Part shown: positions 38,867-47,021 of the stretch, one piece after another | Position numbering within the stretch: position 1 is the stretch's first letter | How the letters are laid out: every line of letters starts with the position of its first letter | Assembly: GCA_902573295.1 (NCBI GenBank) | Contig: CACGJB010000004.1 | Span: 1 to 51,579 of the forward strand | Source: an uncultured Pelagibacteraceae bacterium | Lineage (GTDB): Bacteria > Pseudomonadota > Alphaproteobacteria > Pelagibacterales > Pelagibacteraceae | Length of the DNA stretch: 51,579 nt | Direction: 5' to 3' | Notes under the pieces: generated by a model | What the model was told of the DNA's origin: nothing | What the model saw: only the letters and a program-made list of their open reading frames with translations | The model's database searches: none | Position numbers and translations under genes: made by a program

Positions 38867-40690
38867 GTGGAAAAAATTATTACAAAATCGTTTGCTAGAT
38901 TGATGGGTCGAGGAACTCATAGAGGTTTTATTACTTATGAAGAATTAAGCAAATCTCTAGGAAAAAGAAATTTATCAGATGAAAACCTATCTCAAGCTTT
39001 TATTCATATATTAGATGAAAATATTACTTTGGTTGAAAAAAAGTCAGATTTTAAAGTCTTAAGAAAGAAAGAAGGCTCCAATAAAGAGGAAGGAAAGACT
39101 ATAGAGAAAAGTGATGATCCTATCAGAATGTATTTAAGAGAGATGGGAGGAGTAGAGTTGCTTTCTCGTGAAGGAGAGATTGCAATAGCAAAGAGAATCG
39201 AGGCAGGAAAAGATGTTATGCTAATTGCACTTTCTCAAAGTCCTATAACCGCTCAGCAATTTTTTGAATGGAACGAAAAGTTACAAAAAGATGAAATTTT
39301 AGTGAGAGAAATTATAGATATTGACACTAACTACATGGAAGATGAGTCTACTGGACCAAGTGCAAAACAGAAGAATGCAGGTGAAACTGATAAAGAAGAG
39401 GGATCAACAGACGAAGATGATGATTTTAATCCAACTCTTGCAGCAATGGAGACAGAAATAAAACCGAAAGTTTTAAAAACAGTCCACACATTAACCAAGG
39501 AATATGGAAAATTAATTAAATACCAAAAAGAAAAATTAGATTGTCTTTTGCAGTCACAAAGTTTCTCTGCATCGAAAGAAAAAGGATATGAAAAAATTGT
39601 AAATGATATTTTAGAAAATATTAAATCATTACAATTATCTCCCCCAGTCCTGGAGGATTTAGTTCAAAAACATTATATTGAAAATAAAAAAATAATTTCT
39701 TTAGAAGGTAACCTTTTAAGACTAGCTATGGATCAAAATATATCAAGAAATGAATTTATTAAATTTTATGTTGGAAATGAGATAAATCCAAATTTAAAAA
39801 AATTTTTAGATACAAATACAGTATGGAAAAATTTTTTTAACAAGAATAAAGTAGAATTTAAAAATATTAGAGAAAGACTAATAGAAACCAGTCACAAATT
39901 AGGAATTTCAGTAACAGACTATAAAAAACTAGTAAGCAGAATTCAAAAAGGTGAAAAAGAATCAAGAATTGCAAAAAAAGAAATGGTAGAAGCCAACTTA
40001 AGATTAGTCATATCTATTGCAAAAAAATATACAAACAGAGGCCTTCAGTTTCTTGATTTAATTCAAGAGGGAAATATTGGTTTAATGAAAGCAGTTGATA
40101 AATTTGAGTATAGAAGAGGATACAAATTTTCTACATACGCAACTTGGTGGATAAGACAAGCAATAACTAGATCAATAGCAGATCAGGCAAGAACAATTAG
40201 AATTCCAGTTCACATGATTGAAACAATTAACAAAATAGTGAGGACTCAAAGGTTGATACTAAGTGAGTTTGGAAGAGAAGCGACACCTGAAGAATTGTCT
40301 CAAAAATTAAGAATGCCTCTAGATAAAGTTAGAAAAGTCCTAAAAATTTCAAAAGAGCCTGTTTCATTAGAAAAACCTGTCGGTGATGAAGAAGATAGTA
40401 GTTTAGGAGATTTTATAGAAGATACTAAAGCTTTGGCTCCGTTAGAACAGGCTATAAAATCAAATTTAGGTGAAGCTACAACTAAAATTTTATCTACATT
40501 AACCCCAAGAGAGGAAAGAGTTTTGAGAATGAGATTTGGAGTTGGAATGAATACTGATCATACGTTAGAGGAAGTTGGATTGCAGTTTTCTGTAACCAGA
40601 GAAAGAATTAGACAAATAGAAGCAAAAGCTTTAAGAAAATTAAAACATCCTAGTAGGTCAAAACAGTTAAAAAGTTTTTTAGAAAGTTAA
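38867..40690 (+). CDS. rpoD: RNA polymerase primary sigma factor (sigma-70)
   Basis: 607 aa from GTG at 38867. Parts in order: region 1.1 (about 1-70), region 1.2 ([20 protein letters not shown]), an acidic non-conserved insertion, region 2 with the -10 binding helix ([32 protein letters not shown]), region 3, and region 4.2 helix-turn-helix ([20 protein letters not shown]). It directs housekeeping transcription. It ends 5 bp before an unusual tRNA-Val, which may be read through from rpoD. The MMS-type operon order is conserved. Confidence 0.98.
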   Translation: MEKIITKSFARLMGRGTHRGFITYEELSKSLGKRNLSDENLSQAFIHILDENITLVEKKSDFKVLRKKEGSNKEEGKTIEKSDDPIRMYLREMGGVELLSREGEIAIAKRIEAGKDVMLIALSQSPITAQQFFEWNEKLQKDEILVREIIDIDTNYMEDESTGPSAKQKNAGETDKEEGSTDEDDDFNPTLAAMETEIKPKVLKTVHTLTKEYGKLIKYQKEKLDCLLQSQSFSASKEKGYEKIVNDILENIKSLQLSPPVLEDLVQKHYIENKKIISLEGNLLRLAMDQNISRNEFIKFYVGNEINPNLKKFLDTNTVWKNFFNKNKVEFKNIRERLIETSHKLGISVTDYKKLVSRIQKGEKESRIAKKEMVEANLRLVISIAKKYTNRGLQFLDLIQEGNIGLMKAVDKFEYRRGYKFSTYATWWIRQAITRSIADQARTIRIPVHMIETINKIVRTQRLILSEFGREATPEELSQKLRMPLDKVRKVLKISKEPVSLEKPVGDEEDSSLGDFIEDTKALAPLEQAIKSNLGEATTKILSTLTPREERVLRMRFGVGMNTDHTLEEVGLQFSVTRERIRQIEAKALRKLKHPSRSKQLKSFLES

Positions 40691-40695
40691 ATCTT

Positions 40696-40770
40696 GGGCC
40701 GTTAGCTCAATAGTAGAGTACTGCATTGACATTGCAGGGGTAGTTGGAGCGTAACCAACACGGCCCACCA
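40696..40770 (+). tRNA. tRNA-Val (GAC), non-canonical D and T loops
   Basis: All four stems pair: acceptor GGGCCGT/ACGGCCC, D stem GCTC/GAGT (one G-T), anticodon stem CTGCA/TGCAG and T stem GTTGG/CCAAC. The anticodon loop TTGACAT gives GAC, and CCA is encoded. The loops are odd: the D loop is AATAGTA, without the GG pair, and the T loop is AGCGTAA instead of TTCGAAT. The normal elbow contacts would be disturbed, although one G (40713) and C56 could still pair. It may be a functional oddity, a specialised tRNA-like RNA or an early pseudogene. Confidence 0.72.
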
Positions 40771-40827
40771 TCTATGATTATCTTTAATTGATAAGTATAA
40801 AAAAATGATATAGTTAATTCTTATTTA

Positions 40828-40904
40828 GGGCCTGTAGCTCAGTTGGTTAGAGCAGTACACTCATAATGTATTGGTCCCAGGTTCGAGTCCTGGCGGGCCC
40901 ACCA
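40828..40904 (+). tRNA. tRNA with CAU anticodon, probably tRNA-Ile2 (lysidine-modified)
   Basis: A complete cloverleaf with canonical loops: acceptor GGGCCTG/CGGGCCC, D loop AGTTGGTTA, anticodon stem GTACA/TGTAT around CTCATAA, T arm CCAGG-TTCGAGT-CCTGG, encoded CCA. The CAT anticodon could be Met or Ile2. It carries the features TilS is known to recognise: C4-G69 and C5-G68 in the acceptor, A29-U41 in the anticodon stem and A37-A38. I therefore favour tRNA-Ile(CAU); elongator tRNA-Met is the alternative. Confidence 0.8.
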
Positions 40905-40917
40905 ATAAAATCATGAA

Positions 40918-41511
40918 CTAGTTTTTTGAAAATTCTTCTAAAATTATAAAAAGAGAATTTATATTGCCATCATTAGAATTTAAAATTGAACTAAATTCTT
41001 CTTTTTGAGTTCTTGCTAGACTAAGACCCTCTATAATTAAATCTCTTATTAAAGGATTATCTTGATTTTTTGTATAAACTCTCCAATCAATTTTTACTTC
41101 TGGTCTTTCATTGGTAGCAATTAAAATACTATTAACTATAGTGTAGTTGTTATTTAAAATCTGTTTGCTTTTAACCTCAATTTCTGGATTAGTATATTCT
41201 GCTAATCTACTTGAAAAACTTTTTAAGAAGTAATGCTCAAATAAATTCGAATAGGTATTTTTCTGTTCATCATCCAGATTTTTTCTTGCAGAACCTAAAG
41301 AGTAAAAACCAATTCCTCTTATATCTACAGTCTCTTTTGCAATTATTTTGAGTTTATTAATTTTTTCTTCTTTGGAAATATTTTCAGATAATATCTGAGA
41401 AGCTCTATTAACTGTAGATTGAATAAATACATCAGGTGAAATAGAATATGCTATATTAAAATTTGTAAATAGGATTATATAAAATAGATTAAAAATAAAT
41501 AATCTTTTCAT
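40918..41511 (-). CDS. mlaC: MlaC-family periplasmic phospholipid-binding protein
   Basis: 197 aa with a Sec signal peptide (residues 1-22, ending NIAYS). The body follows the MlaC/Ttg2D pattern: an N-terminal helical part (VDIRGIGFYSLGSARKNLDD), then SSRLAEYTNPEIEVKSKQIL and the beta region VKIDWRVYTKNQDNPLIRDL with IIEGLSLARTQKEEFSSIL. MlaC shuttles phospholipid across the periplasm between outer-membrane MlaA and an inner-membrane Mla ABC transporter. It lies 12 bp after mlaA; mlaDEF genes are not in the window. Confidence 0.93.
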   Translation of the reverse strand: MKRLFIFNLFYIILFTNFNIAYSISPDVFIQSTVNRASQILSENISKEEKINKLKIIAKETVDIRGIGFYSLGSARKNLDDEQKNTYSNLFEHYFLKSFSSRLAEYTNPEIEVKSKQILNNNYTIVNSILIATNERPEVKIDWRVYTKNQDNPLIRDLIIEGLSLARTQKEEFSSILNSNDGNINSLFIILEEFSKN

Positions 41512-41523
41512 TTTATTGTTTCT

Positions 41524-42315
41524 TTACTTTGTATCTATCTCTTCCCAATCACCGTCTTGATTATAGATTACTTCTATGCTTCCTCTTTGAATATTTTTAA
41601 TTTTATTTTCTCTATCTTGGGTATACAAACTTTTAACCGAAGCATAAAAATCTACAGAATTTGACTCTAAATTATCTAATGATTCAATATTGTTTGCTCT
41701 AAACTCTACACCTGACAACATTTTTGTAGCAGCAAACAATTCACCATCTAAAAATTCATTATTACCATTTACTGAAATATTATAATAAGGATCACCTCCC
41801 ATAACATTAACAAACATTCCTGCAGTATCCCTAATTGAAGATGGTCCTAAAACTGGCAAAACTAAATAACAACCTGGACCAACTCCCCAAGCCCCTAATG
41901 TTTGTCCGTAATCTTCTTTAACATATTTGGGAAAACCCATTTCAGATGCAGGATCAAATATACCCAGTATTCCAAGAGTTGTATTTACAACTAGTCTTCC
42001 TGTATTAATTACTGCTAGTTTAATATCACCCTGTAACACATTATTTGGAATGGTTACTAAAGTTGATAAATTATTTAAGACATTACCAGTTCCTTTTTTT
42101 ATTGGTGCAGGTAAAGATCTGTATCCTTGAGCTACGGGTTTTAAAATAGCTTTATCCAAACCTTGATTGAGAGCAAAAGTTGCTCGGTTCAAGGGCTCAA
42201 AACAATCTTTAGTAGATTTGCTTTTATTTGATAACACTAAATCACCATCAGATCCTGCCAAAGCATTTGATGAAATGAAAATGAATAAAAAAATAATTTT
42301 TAAAAATCTAATCAT
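41524..42315 (-). CDS. mlaA: MlaA/VacJ-family outer-membrane phospholipid-removal protein, no lipobox
   Basis: 263 aa. Family motifs are strong: DCFEPLNRATFALNQGLD, GNVLNNLSTLVTIPNNVLQG, NTTLGILGIFDPASEMG, EDYGQTLGAWGVGPGCYLVL and PVLGPSSIRDTAGM. Canonical MlaA is a lipoprotein, but here the signal peptide ends SSNALA-GSDG with an ordinary signal peptidase I site (after residue 20) and no Cys at +1. The protein may sit in the outer membrane through its own helices. It forms an operon with mlaC. MlaA removes misplaced phospholipid from the outer leaflet. Confidence 0.93.
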   Translation of the reverse strand: MIRFLKIIFLFIFISSNALAGSDGDLVLSNKSKSTKDCFEPLNRATFALNQGLDKAILKPVAQGYRSLPAPIKKGTGNVLNNLSTLVTIPNNVLQGDIKLAVINTGRLVVNTTLGILGIFDPASEMGFPKYVKEDYGQTLGAWGVGPGCYLVLPVLGPSSIRDTAGMFVNVMGGDPYYNISVNGNNEFLDGELFAATKMLSGVEFRANNIESLDNLESNSVDFYASVKSLYTQDRENKIKNIQRGSIEVIYNQDGDWEEIDTK

Positions 42316-42416
42316 ATGCTACGAATTATATAATGTATATGCATCTAAAGTAAATCAAGATTTAGTGCTAAAAATGACTTAAATATGGCTTAAAATAATC
42401 TTACAATACAACTAAA

Positions 42417-43160
42417 ATGAGATTAAAAATTTTTTCTAATTATTCGCCAAATTTCGATCCTATAAAAAGACGCAAAACTCAAATCAAATTTTTAATTTTT
42501 CATTATACAGGAATGAAGAGAGAGCTCGATGCAATTAATAAGTTAACTAATTTTAAATCTGATGTCAGCTGCCATTACTTTATAAAAAACAACGGTGAAA
42601 CTTCTGTTATGGTGCCTGATTTATATGTTGCCTGGCACGCTGGTAAATCCAGGTGGAAATATTATAAATCTCTTAATAGATATTCTATTGGTATAGAAAT
42701 CAATAATCCTGGACATGACTACAATTATAAAAAGTTTTCCAAGAAACAAATTCAATCTTTAACAAAGTTAAGCAAAATATTAATAAAAAAATATAAAATT
42801 AATTCTAAAAATATTTTGGGACATTCAGACGTGGCCCCAGAAAGAAAAAAAGATCCAGGAGAAAAGTTTCCATGGAAAGAGCTATCAAAGCAAGGCATAG
42901 GCTTATGGCATTCATTGTCAATTCAATCACTTAAAAAAAATAGAAAAATTGAATTAGATAAAGTTAGTAAAAAAATGTTTTATAACAATCTATCAATAAT
43001 TGGGTATGTGGTGAAAAAAACCGAAAACTCAAAAAAAAGAAAATTTAACAGTTATATTGTCAAAGCTTTTCAAAGAAGATTTAGACAAGAATTGGTTAAT
43101 GGTAAGATTGATAAAGAATGTTTGATTATTAGTAATAATTTAGCAAAAAAATTTTCATAA
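42417..43160 (+). CDS. N-acetylmuramoyl-L-alanine amidase (AmpD/AmiD type, Amidase_2)
   Basis: 247 aa. Zinc ligands of the amidase_2 fold are visible: H29 in LIFHYTG, H136 in ILGHSDVAPERKKDPGEKFP and D146 in KDPG. The substrate-binding segment YVAWHAGKSRW and IGIEINN match the family. The C-terminal 80 residues resemble a peptidoglycan-binding-like helical domain (IVKAFQRRFRQELVNG). No signal peptide is seen, so it is probably cytoplasmic and recycles anhydro-muropeptides like AmpD, but the domain layout is AmiD-like. It is divergent from mlaA by 101 bp and lies just upstream of rnpB. Confidence 0.9.
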   Translation: MRLKIFSNYSPNFDPIKRRKTQIKFLIFHYTGMKRELDAINKLTNFKSDVSCHYFIKNNGETSVMVPDLYVAWHAGKSRWKYYKSLNRYSIGIEINNPGHDYNYKKFSKKQIQSLTKLSKILIKKYKINSKNILGHSDVAPERKKDPGEKFPWKELSKQGIGLWHSLSIQSLKKNRKIELDKVSKKMFYNNLSIIGYVVKKTENSKKRKFNSYIVKAFQRRFRQELVNGKIDKECLIISNNLAKKFS

Positions 43161-43199
43161 AATTCCTTGAAGTTTTTAAAATTAGTAATAAGTTGAACT

Positions 43200-43556
43200 C
43201 GCCAGATAAATGACTTATCGCTTTAATTCATTTTAAAGAGGAAAGTCCGGGCTCTACAAGGACACAGTGCCAGGTAATACCTGGCGGGGGAAACCCTAGG
43301 GATAGTGCCACAGAAAATAAACCGCCATAACATGGCAAGGGTGAAAAGGTGTGGTAAGAGCGCACCGGTTCTATTGGTAACAATGAACGCTGGAAAACCC
43401 CACTGGGAGCAAGACTAAGTAGAGATGACATTGTTGAAAAACTAAAAGCCGTCCTTGGCTAGTCATCAGGGTTAGTTGCTTGAGCTTAAGAGTGATCTTA
43501 AGCCTAGACAAATGATAGGTTTAAATGACAGAACCCGGCTTATAGTTTATCTGGCA
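43200..43556 (+). ncRNA. rnpB: RNase P RNA, bacterial class A
   Basis: The 5' GCCAGATAAA (43201-43210) pairs perfectly with 3' TTTATCTGGC (43546-43555) to form P1. Conserved core elements are seen in order: AGAGGAAAGTCCGGGCTC (from 43237), the ACAGTGCC segment, GGTGAAAAGGTGTGGTAAGA and GCGCACCGG, AACGCTGG, and the 3' GACAGAACCCGGCTTAT (43527-43543), which pairs with the 5' core to form P4. It is the catalytic RNA that matures tRNA 5' ends. No strong terminator follows, only a T-rich run near 43600. Ends are accurate to a few bases. Confidence 0.96.
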
Positions 43557-43666
43557 CTTCAAATCAAAATATCACTATAGGTTTCTTTGTTTGTTCTCAT
43601 TTTTTTAAGTACCAATGTCTATTTTCTTTACTACTAAAACATATATCAGTACTAAAATAATAGGTA

Positions 43667-43695
43667 TTGACGTCTAGTTGTAAAACCCATAATAT
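43667..43695 (+). promoter_or_regulatory. Candidate sigma-70 promoter for mraZ-ftsZ and the dcw operon
   Basis: TTGACG (43667-43672, five of six matches to consensus), an exact 17-bp spacer and TAATAT (43690-43695, four of six). It is the clearest promoter-like pair I found in the window. It overlaps the MraZ boxes, so MraZ binding would block the -10 element. Confidence 0.6.
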
Positions 43696-43720
43696 CCCAT
43701 AAATTCCCATTTATGTGGGA
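43686..43720. promoter_or_regulatory. MraZ-box operator: CCCAT repeats on a 10-bp pitch
   Basis: CCCAT occurs at 43686-43690, 43696-43700 and 43706-43710, each followed by a 5-base spacer. On the minus strand this is TGGGN repeated with 5-bp gaps, the arrangement described for MraZ boxes. A fourth unit, TGGGA at 43716-43720, sits in the same phase but inverted, making TTCCCA-N6-TGGGAA with its neighbour. The array ends 20 bp before the mraZ ATG and covers the -10 region of the promoter, which implies autorepression by MraZ. Confidence 0.78.
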
Positions 43721-43739
43721 ATAAAGGAAATTATGTTTT

Positions 43740-44198
43740 ATGTTTTTATCAACATACGAAAACAAATTAGACAAAAAAGGGAGAGTATCTGTGCCTGCTA
43801 GTTTTAGGTCACATTTATCTAACTTAGGTTACAATGGTGTTATATGTTATCCATCATTTAATAACTCATCTATAGAAGCATGCTCCCAAGATAGAATTGA
43901 AAAAATTTCTTCAGCAATTGACTCCTTAAATCCCTTTGAGGAAAAAAGAGATTACTTTGCAACATCAATATTAGCAGAAAGTATAAATTTACAATTTGAT
44001 AGTGAGGGAAGAATTTCACTTTCATCAAAATTATTAAAACATGCAAAAATAAAAAACAGCATGTTGTTTGTTGGTCAAGGTCAAACATTTCAAATATGGG
44101 AACCAACAGCATTTGAAAAATTTAAGATAACAGCGAGGAAAAAAGCAAATATTAATCGTGGTAATCTTAAATGGGAGCTTCAACATAACAAACAATAG
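43740..44198 (+). CDS. mraZ: Transcriptional regulator MraZ
   Basis: 152 aa with the tandem AbrB-like DxxGR motifs: DKKGRVSVPASFR (residues 11-23) and DSEGRISLSSKLL in the second half. The start FLSTYENKLD is typical. MraZ is a ring-forming DNA-binding protein that represses its own dcw operon by binding TGGGN repeats, which are present just upstream. An AAAGGA stretch lies 11 bases before the ATG. It is followed by ftsZ only 10 bp downstream, an unusual neighbour. Confidence 0.95.
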   Translation: MFLSTYENKLDKKGRVSVPASFRSHLSNLGYNGVICYPSFNNSSIEACSQDRIEKISSAIDSLNPFEEKRDYFATSILAESINLQFDSEGRISLSSKLLKHAKIKNSMLFVGQGQTFQIWEPTAFEKFKITARKKANINRGNLKWELQHNKQ

Positions 44199-44208
44199 GG
44201 GATAAAAG

Positions 44209-45690
44209 ATGACAATTAATTTTAAAGCACCAGAGATAAAAGAGCTACAGCCACGACTACTAGTTTTAGGAGTTGGTGGAGCTGGCGGAAATGCAATCAA
44301 TGAAATGATTGAAAATAATATGCAAGGAGTAGAGTTTATTGCAGTCAATACTGATGCGCAAGATTTGAAGCTTAGCAAAGCAAAAACAAGAATTCAAATT
44401 GGTTTAAATTTAACTAAAGGATTAGGAGCTGGTGCAAAACTTGATATCGGTCAAGCAGCAGCTGATGAATCTTTAAATGAAATTGTAAATACACTTCAAG
44501 GTGCAAATATGGTTTTTATTGCAGCTGGTATGGGTGGTGGAACAGGCACTGGTGCTGCTCACGTCATCGCTAGAGCTGCTAAAGAATTAAATATCTTAAC
44601 TGTAGGTGTTGTGACTCTTCCATTTTTATATGAAGGCCCCTCTAGAATGAGAAGAGCACAACAAGGTTTAGAAGAGTTGAGAAAACATGTTGATACAATA
44701 ATTGTTATTCCTAACCAAAACCTCTTTAAAATAGCTAATGAACAAACAACATTTGAAGAGTCTTTTAATCTTTCAAATAATGTTTTAAGGCATGGTGTTC
44801 AAAGTGTTACAGATTTAATGGTAAGACCTGGAATAATCAATTTAGATTTTGCCGATGTAGAAACTGTTATGGCAGCAATGGGCAAAGCTATGATGGGAAC
44901 AGGAGAAGCTGAAGGTGAAGGTCGTGCAATGCACGCTGCAGAAATGGCAATAAGCAACCCTTTAATTGACGACTATACTTTAAAAGGTGCTAAAGGATTG
45001 TTAGTTAATATTACCGGAGGTAAAGATCTTAAACTTTTTGAAGTAGATGAAGTGGTAAATAAAATAAGATCTGAAGTAGATGCAGAAGCAGAAGTAATTA
45101 TTGGTGCTATAACTGATGTAGAGCTAGACGGGAAAATTAGAGTATCAATTGTTGCAACTTCTCTTGACGGCCAACAACCAGAATCAAAATCTGTTGTAAA
45201 CATGGTTCATAGAATTCATAATCGTAATCCTGGTTACTCTGATTTTTCAAATATTGGATCTTCCCAATCTTTCAATTTTTCAAACACAACTGCATCAAAT
45301 CCAATTACACAAGGTGCAAATGCTTTAAAGCTTGAAAATGAGATTGTCCAAGAACAACAAACTGATAGTTCTCACAATCAAATGATGAGTGAAGAAGTTA
45401 TCCAAAATACTAGCATGGAAAGTGAGAGTATAGTTCAGGATAGTTCAGTTAATGAAATGGAAAAATCATTTGCTCAAGAGGCTATGGAAACTAATCATGA
45501 ATCTCTTGAGAACGATATTGATGAGGAAGTTTCTAATGATCTTAAAGAATTTGGAGTTGATTCTGATGCACCAGATTTATTCAGTTCAGAAACTGAAAAC
45601 TCAAGTCCAGATGAACTTTTGTCCTTAGATCAAGAGCAAGAAGAGGATGATCTTGAGATACCAGCATTCTTAAGAAGACAAAAAAATTAA
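44209..45690 (+). CDS. ftsZ: Cell division protein FtsZ
   Basis: 493 aa. GTP-binding motifs are intact: [10 protein letters not shown] (residues 21-30), the tubulin signature GGGTGTG (109-115) and the T7 synergy loop NLDFADV (211-217). A long acidic, Gln/Ser/Asn-rich linker (about 335-480) leads to the conserved C-terminal peptide EIPAFLRRQ that binds ZipA/FtsA-type partners. An unusually good Shine-Dalgarno (AGGGGA, 44197-44202) sits 6 bases before the ATG. FtsZ forms the division ring. It normally closes the dcw cluster; here it is second, behind mraZ. Confidence 0.98.
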   Translation: MTINFKAPEIKELQPRLLVLGVGGAGGNAINEMIENNMQGVEFIAVNTDAQDLKLSKAKTRIQIGLNLTKGLGAGAKLDIGQAAADESLNEIVNTLQGANMVFIAAGMGGGTGTGAAHVIARAAKELNILTVGVVTLPFLYEGPSRMRRAQQGLEELRKHVDTIIVIPNQNLFKIANEQTTFEESFNLSNNVLRHGVQSVTDLMVRPGIINLDFADVETVMAAMGKAMMGTGEAEGEGRAMHAAEMAISNPLIDDYTLKGAKGLLVNITGGKDLKLFEVDEVVNKIRSEVDAEAEVIIGAITDVELDGKIRVSIVATSLDGQQPESKSVVNMVHRIHNRNPGYSDFSNIGSSQSFNFSNTTASNPITQGANALKLENEIVQEQQTDSSHNQMMSEEVIQNTSMESESIVQDSSVNEMEKSFAQEAMETNHESLENDIDEEVSNDLKEFGVDSDAPDLFSSETENSSPDELLSLDQEQEEDDLEIPAFLRRQKN

Positions 45691-45708
45691 TGGTCTTCCA
45701 AGAAATAA

Positions 45709-46719
45709 ATGGACGCCACCATAGTACCGAAAATGCAAAAGCATTATCCGGTACTGCTAAAAGAAATTATTAGCGTTATTTCCCCTCAACATGGTGGCAC
45801 ATTTATTGATTGTACCTTCGGTCAAGGTGGCTATACCAAAAAAATATTAGATTTTGAAAATACAAATGTAATTGCTCTTGATAGAGATAAAGAGAGTGAA
45901 AAAATTGCTAATCAATTAATAGAAAACTTTGAAAATAGATTTATTTTTAAAAATATTAAATTTAGTCAATTAAATAATTTAAAGCTCAAAAATGAAAACA
46001 TAAGAGGTGTAATTTTTGATCTTGGCTATTCTTATACTCAAATAAAAGACCTACAAAAAGGATTATCATTTGATGCTGATGGTAAATTAAATATGCAACT
46101 GGGATTAAACAGTTATTCAGCAGAAGACGCAATAAATAAACTAGATGAAAAAGAATTAGAAAAAATTTTCAAATTTTTTGGAGACGAAAAAGAGGCCAAA
46201 TACATTGCACGAAATATTACAAAAGAGAGATTAAAAAATAAAATTGATACAAAAAGTTTAGTTGAAATTATTGATAAATCAAAAAAAAGAAAAAATTTTA
46301 AAGTGCATAACGCGACTAAGGTTTTTCAGGCACTTAGAATATTTGTAAATAATGAAATAAGTGAATTAATTTATGGACTTATTAATGCTGCTAAAGTTTT
46401 AAAAAAAGGGGGTGTTTTAGGAGTAGTTACATTTCATTCTTTAGAAGATAAAATTGTAAAATATTTTTTTAAAAGTCTTTCTCAAAATAAAAGTATTTCA
46501 AGATATAGCCCCGTCACAGAACAACCAGAGACCCTGTTTAATTTAATACAAAAAAAACCAATAACTCCTTCAGAAGAAGAGTTAAACGAAAATCCACCAT
46601 CTAGATCTGCAAAATTTAGATATATAATAAAAAAAACTGATTTTTATAATTTTGATACCGATATAGAAGAGCAATTCAAAAATTACATTGAAATTGAAAA
46701 TTACGGAGACAAACTGTGA
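45709..46719 (+). CDS. rsmH: 16S rRNA (cytosine-1402-N4)-methyltransferase
   Basis: 336 aa. It opens with [19 protein letters not shown] and the SAM motif [14 protein letters not shown]. Further family blocks are [29 protein letters not shown] and [14 protein letters not shown], then the PPSRSAKFR tail. It methylates N4 of C1402 in the ribosomal P site. Normally directly after mraZ, it is here separated from it by ftsZ. Its TGA stop overlaps the GTG start of ftsL by 4 bp (GTGA). Confidence 0.97.
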   Translation: MDATIVPKMQKHYPVLLKEIISVISPQHGGTFIDCTFGQGGYTKKILDFENTNVIALDRDKESEKIANQLIENFENRFIFKNIKFSQLNNLKLKNENIRGVIFDLGYSYTQIKDLQKGLSFDADGKLNMQLGLNSYSAEDAINKLDEKELEKIFKFFGDEKEAKYIARNITKERLKNKIDTKSLVEIIDKSKKRKNFKVHNATKVFQALRIFVNNEISELIYGLINAAKVLKKGGVLGVVTFHSLEDKIVKYFFKSLSQNKSISRYSPVTEQPETLFNLIQKKPITPSEEELNENPPSRSAKFRYIIKKTDFYNFDTDIEEQFKNYIEIENYGDKL

Positions 46720-47021
46720 AAAAATTTGCTTTAGTAGCAGTGATTTTTTTTTTAGTCTTATCAACTGCAATAATTAAAAATACGGCTAAAGAGATTGAAG
46801 ATGAAATATTTACGGTAAAAGAGAATATTAGAGTTTTAAAGTCTGAATTTGAAAATGTATCTTTGGAGTACGATTTTTTAAGTTCTGCAGAAAGATTGCT
46901 TGAATACCAATCTCAGTATTTTGAGGATGATTTAATTCAAAAAAATATAAACGATATAAAAATCTACAATATTTTAGATGATAAAAATAAAATCCAAAAT
47001 TATAAAATTATTAAAGAGTAA
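46716..47021 (+). CDS. ftsL: Cell division protein FtsL (candidate)
   Basis: 101 aa bitopic membrane protein starting at GTG, with a good ribosome site (CGGAG at 46704-46708). A short cytoplasmic tail (4 residues), one transmembrane segment (about 4-20, [17 protein letters not shown]) and a periplasmic heptad-like coiled coil (about 25-65) fit FtsL. Sequence identity is low in this family, so the call rests mainly on topology and position between rsmH and ftsI. It would bridge FtsQ/FtsB with FtsI. The stop overlaps ftsI by 1 bp. Confidence 0.8.
   Translation: MKKFALVAVIFFLVLSTAIIKNTAKEIEDEIFTVKENIRVLKSEFENVSLEYDFLSSAERLLEYQSQYFEDDLIQKNINDIKIYNILDDKNKIQNYKIIKE

Noticed and set aside
42325..42334. 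TATAAT-like sequence between mlaA and the amidase gene.
   Set aside because: No convincing -35 element at proper spacing on either strand; such hexamers are common by chance in this AT-rich DNA.
43228..43431. A 67-codon minus-strand open frame.
   Set aside because: It lies wholly inside the RNase P RNA and reflects its higher GC, not a protein gene.
43681..43721. Regular short repeats considered as a CRISPR-like or iteron array.
   Set aside because: Units are 5 bases with 5-base spacers, matching MraZ boxes; there are no cas or replication-initiator genes.
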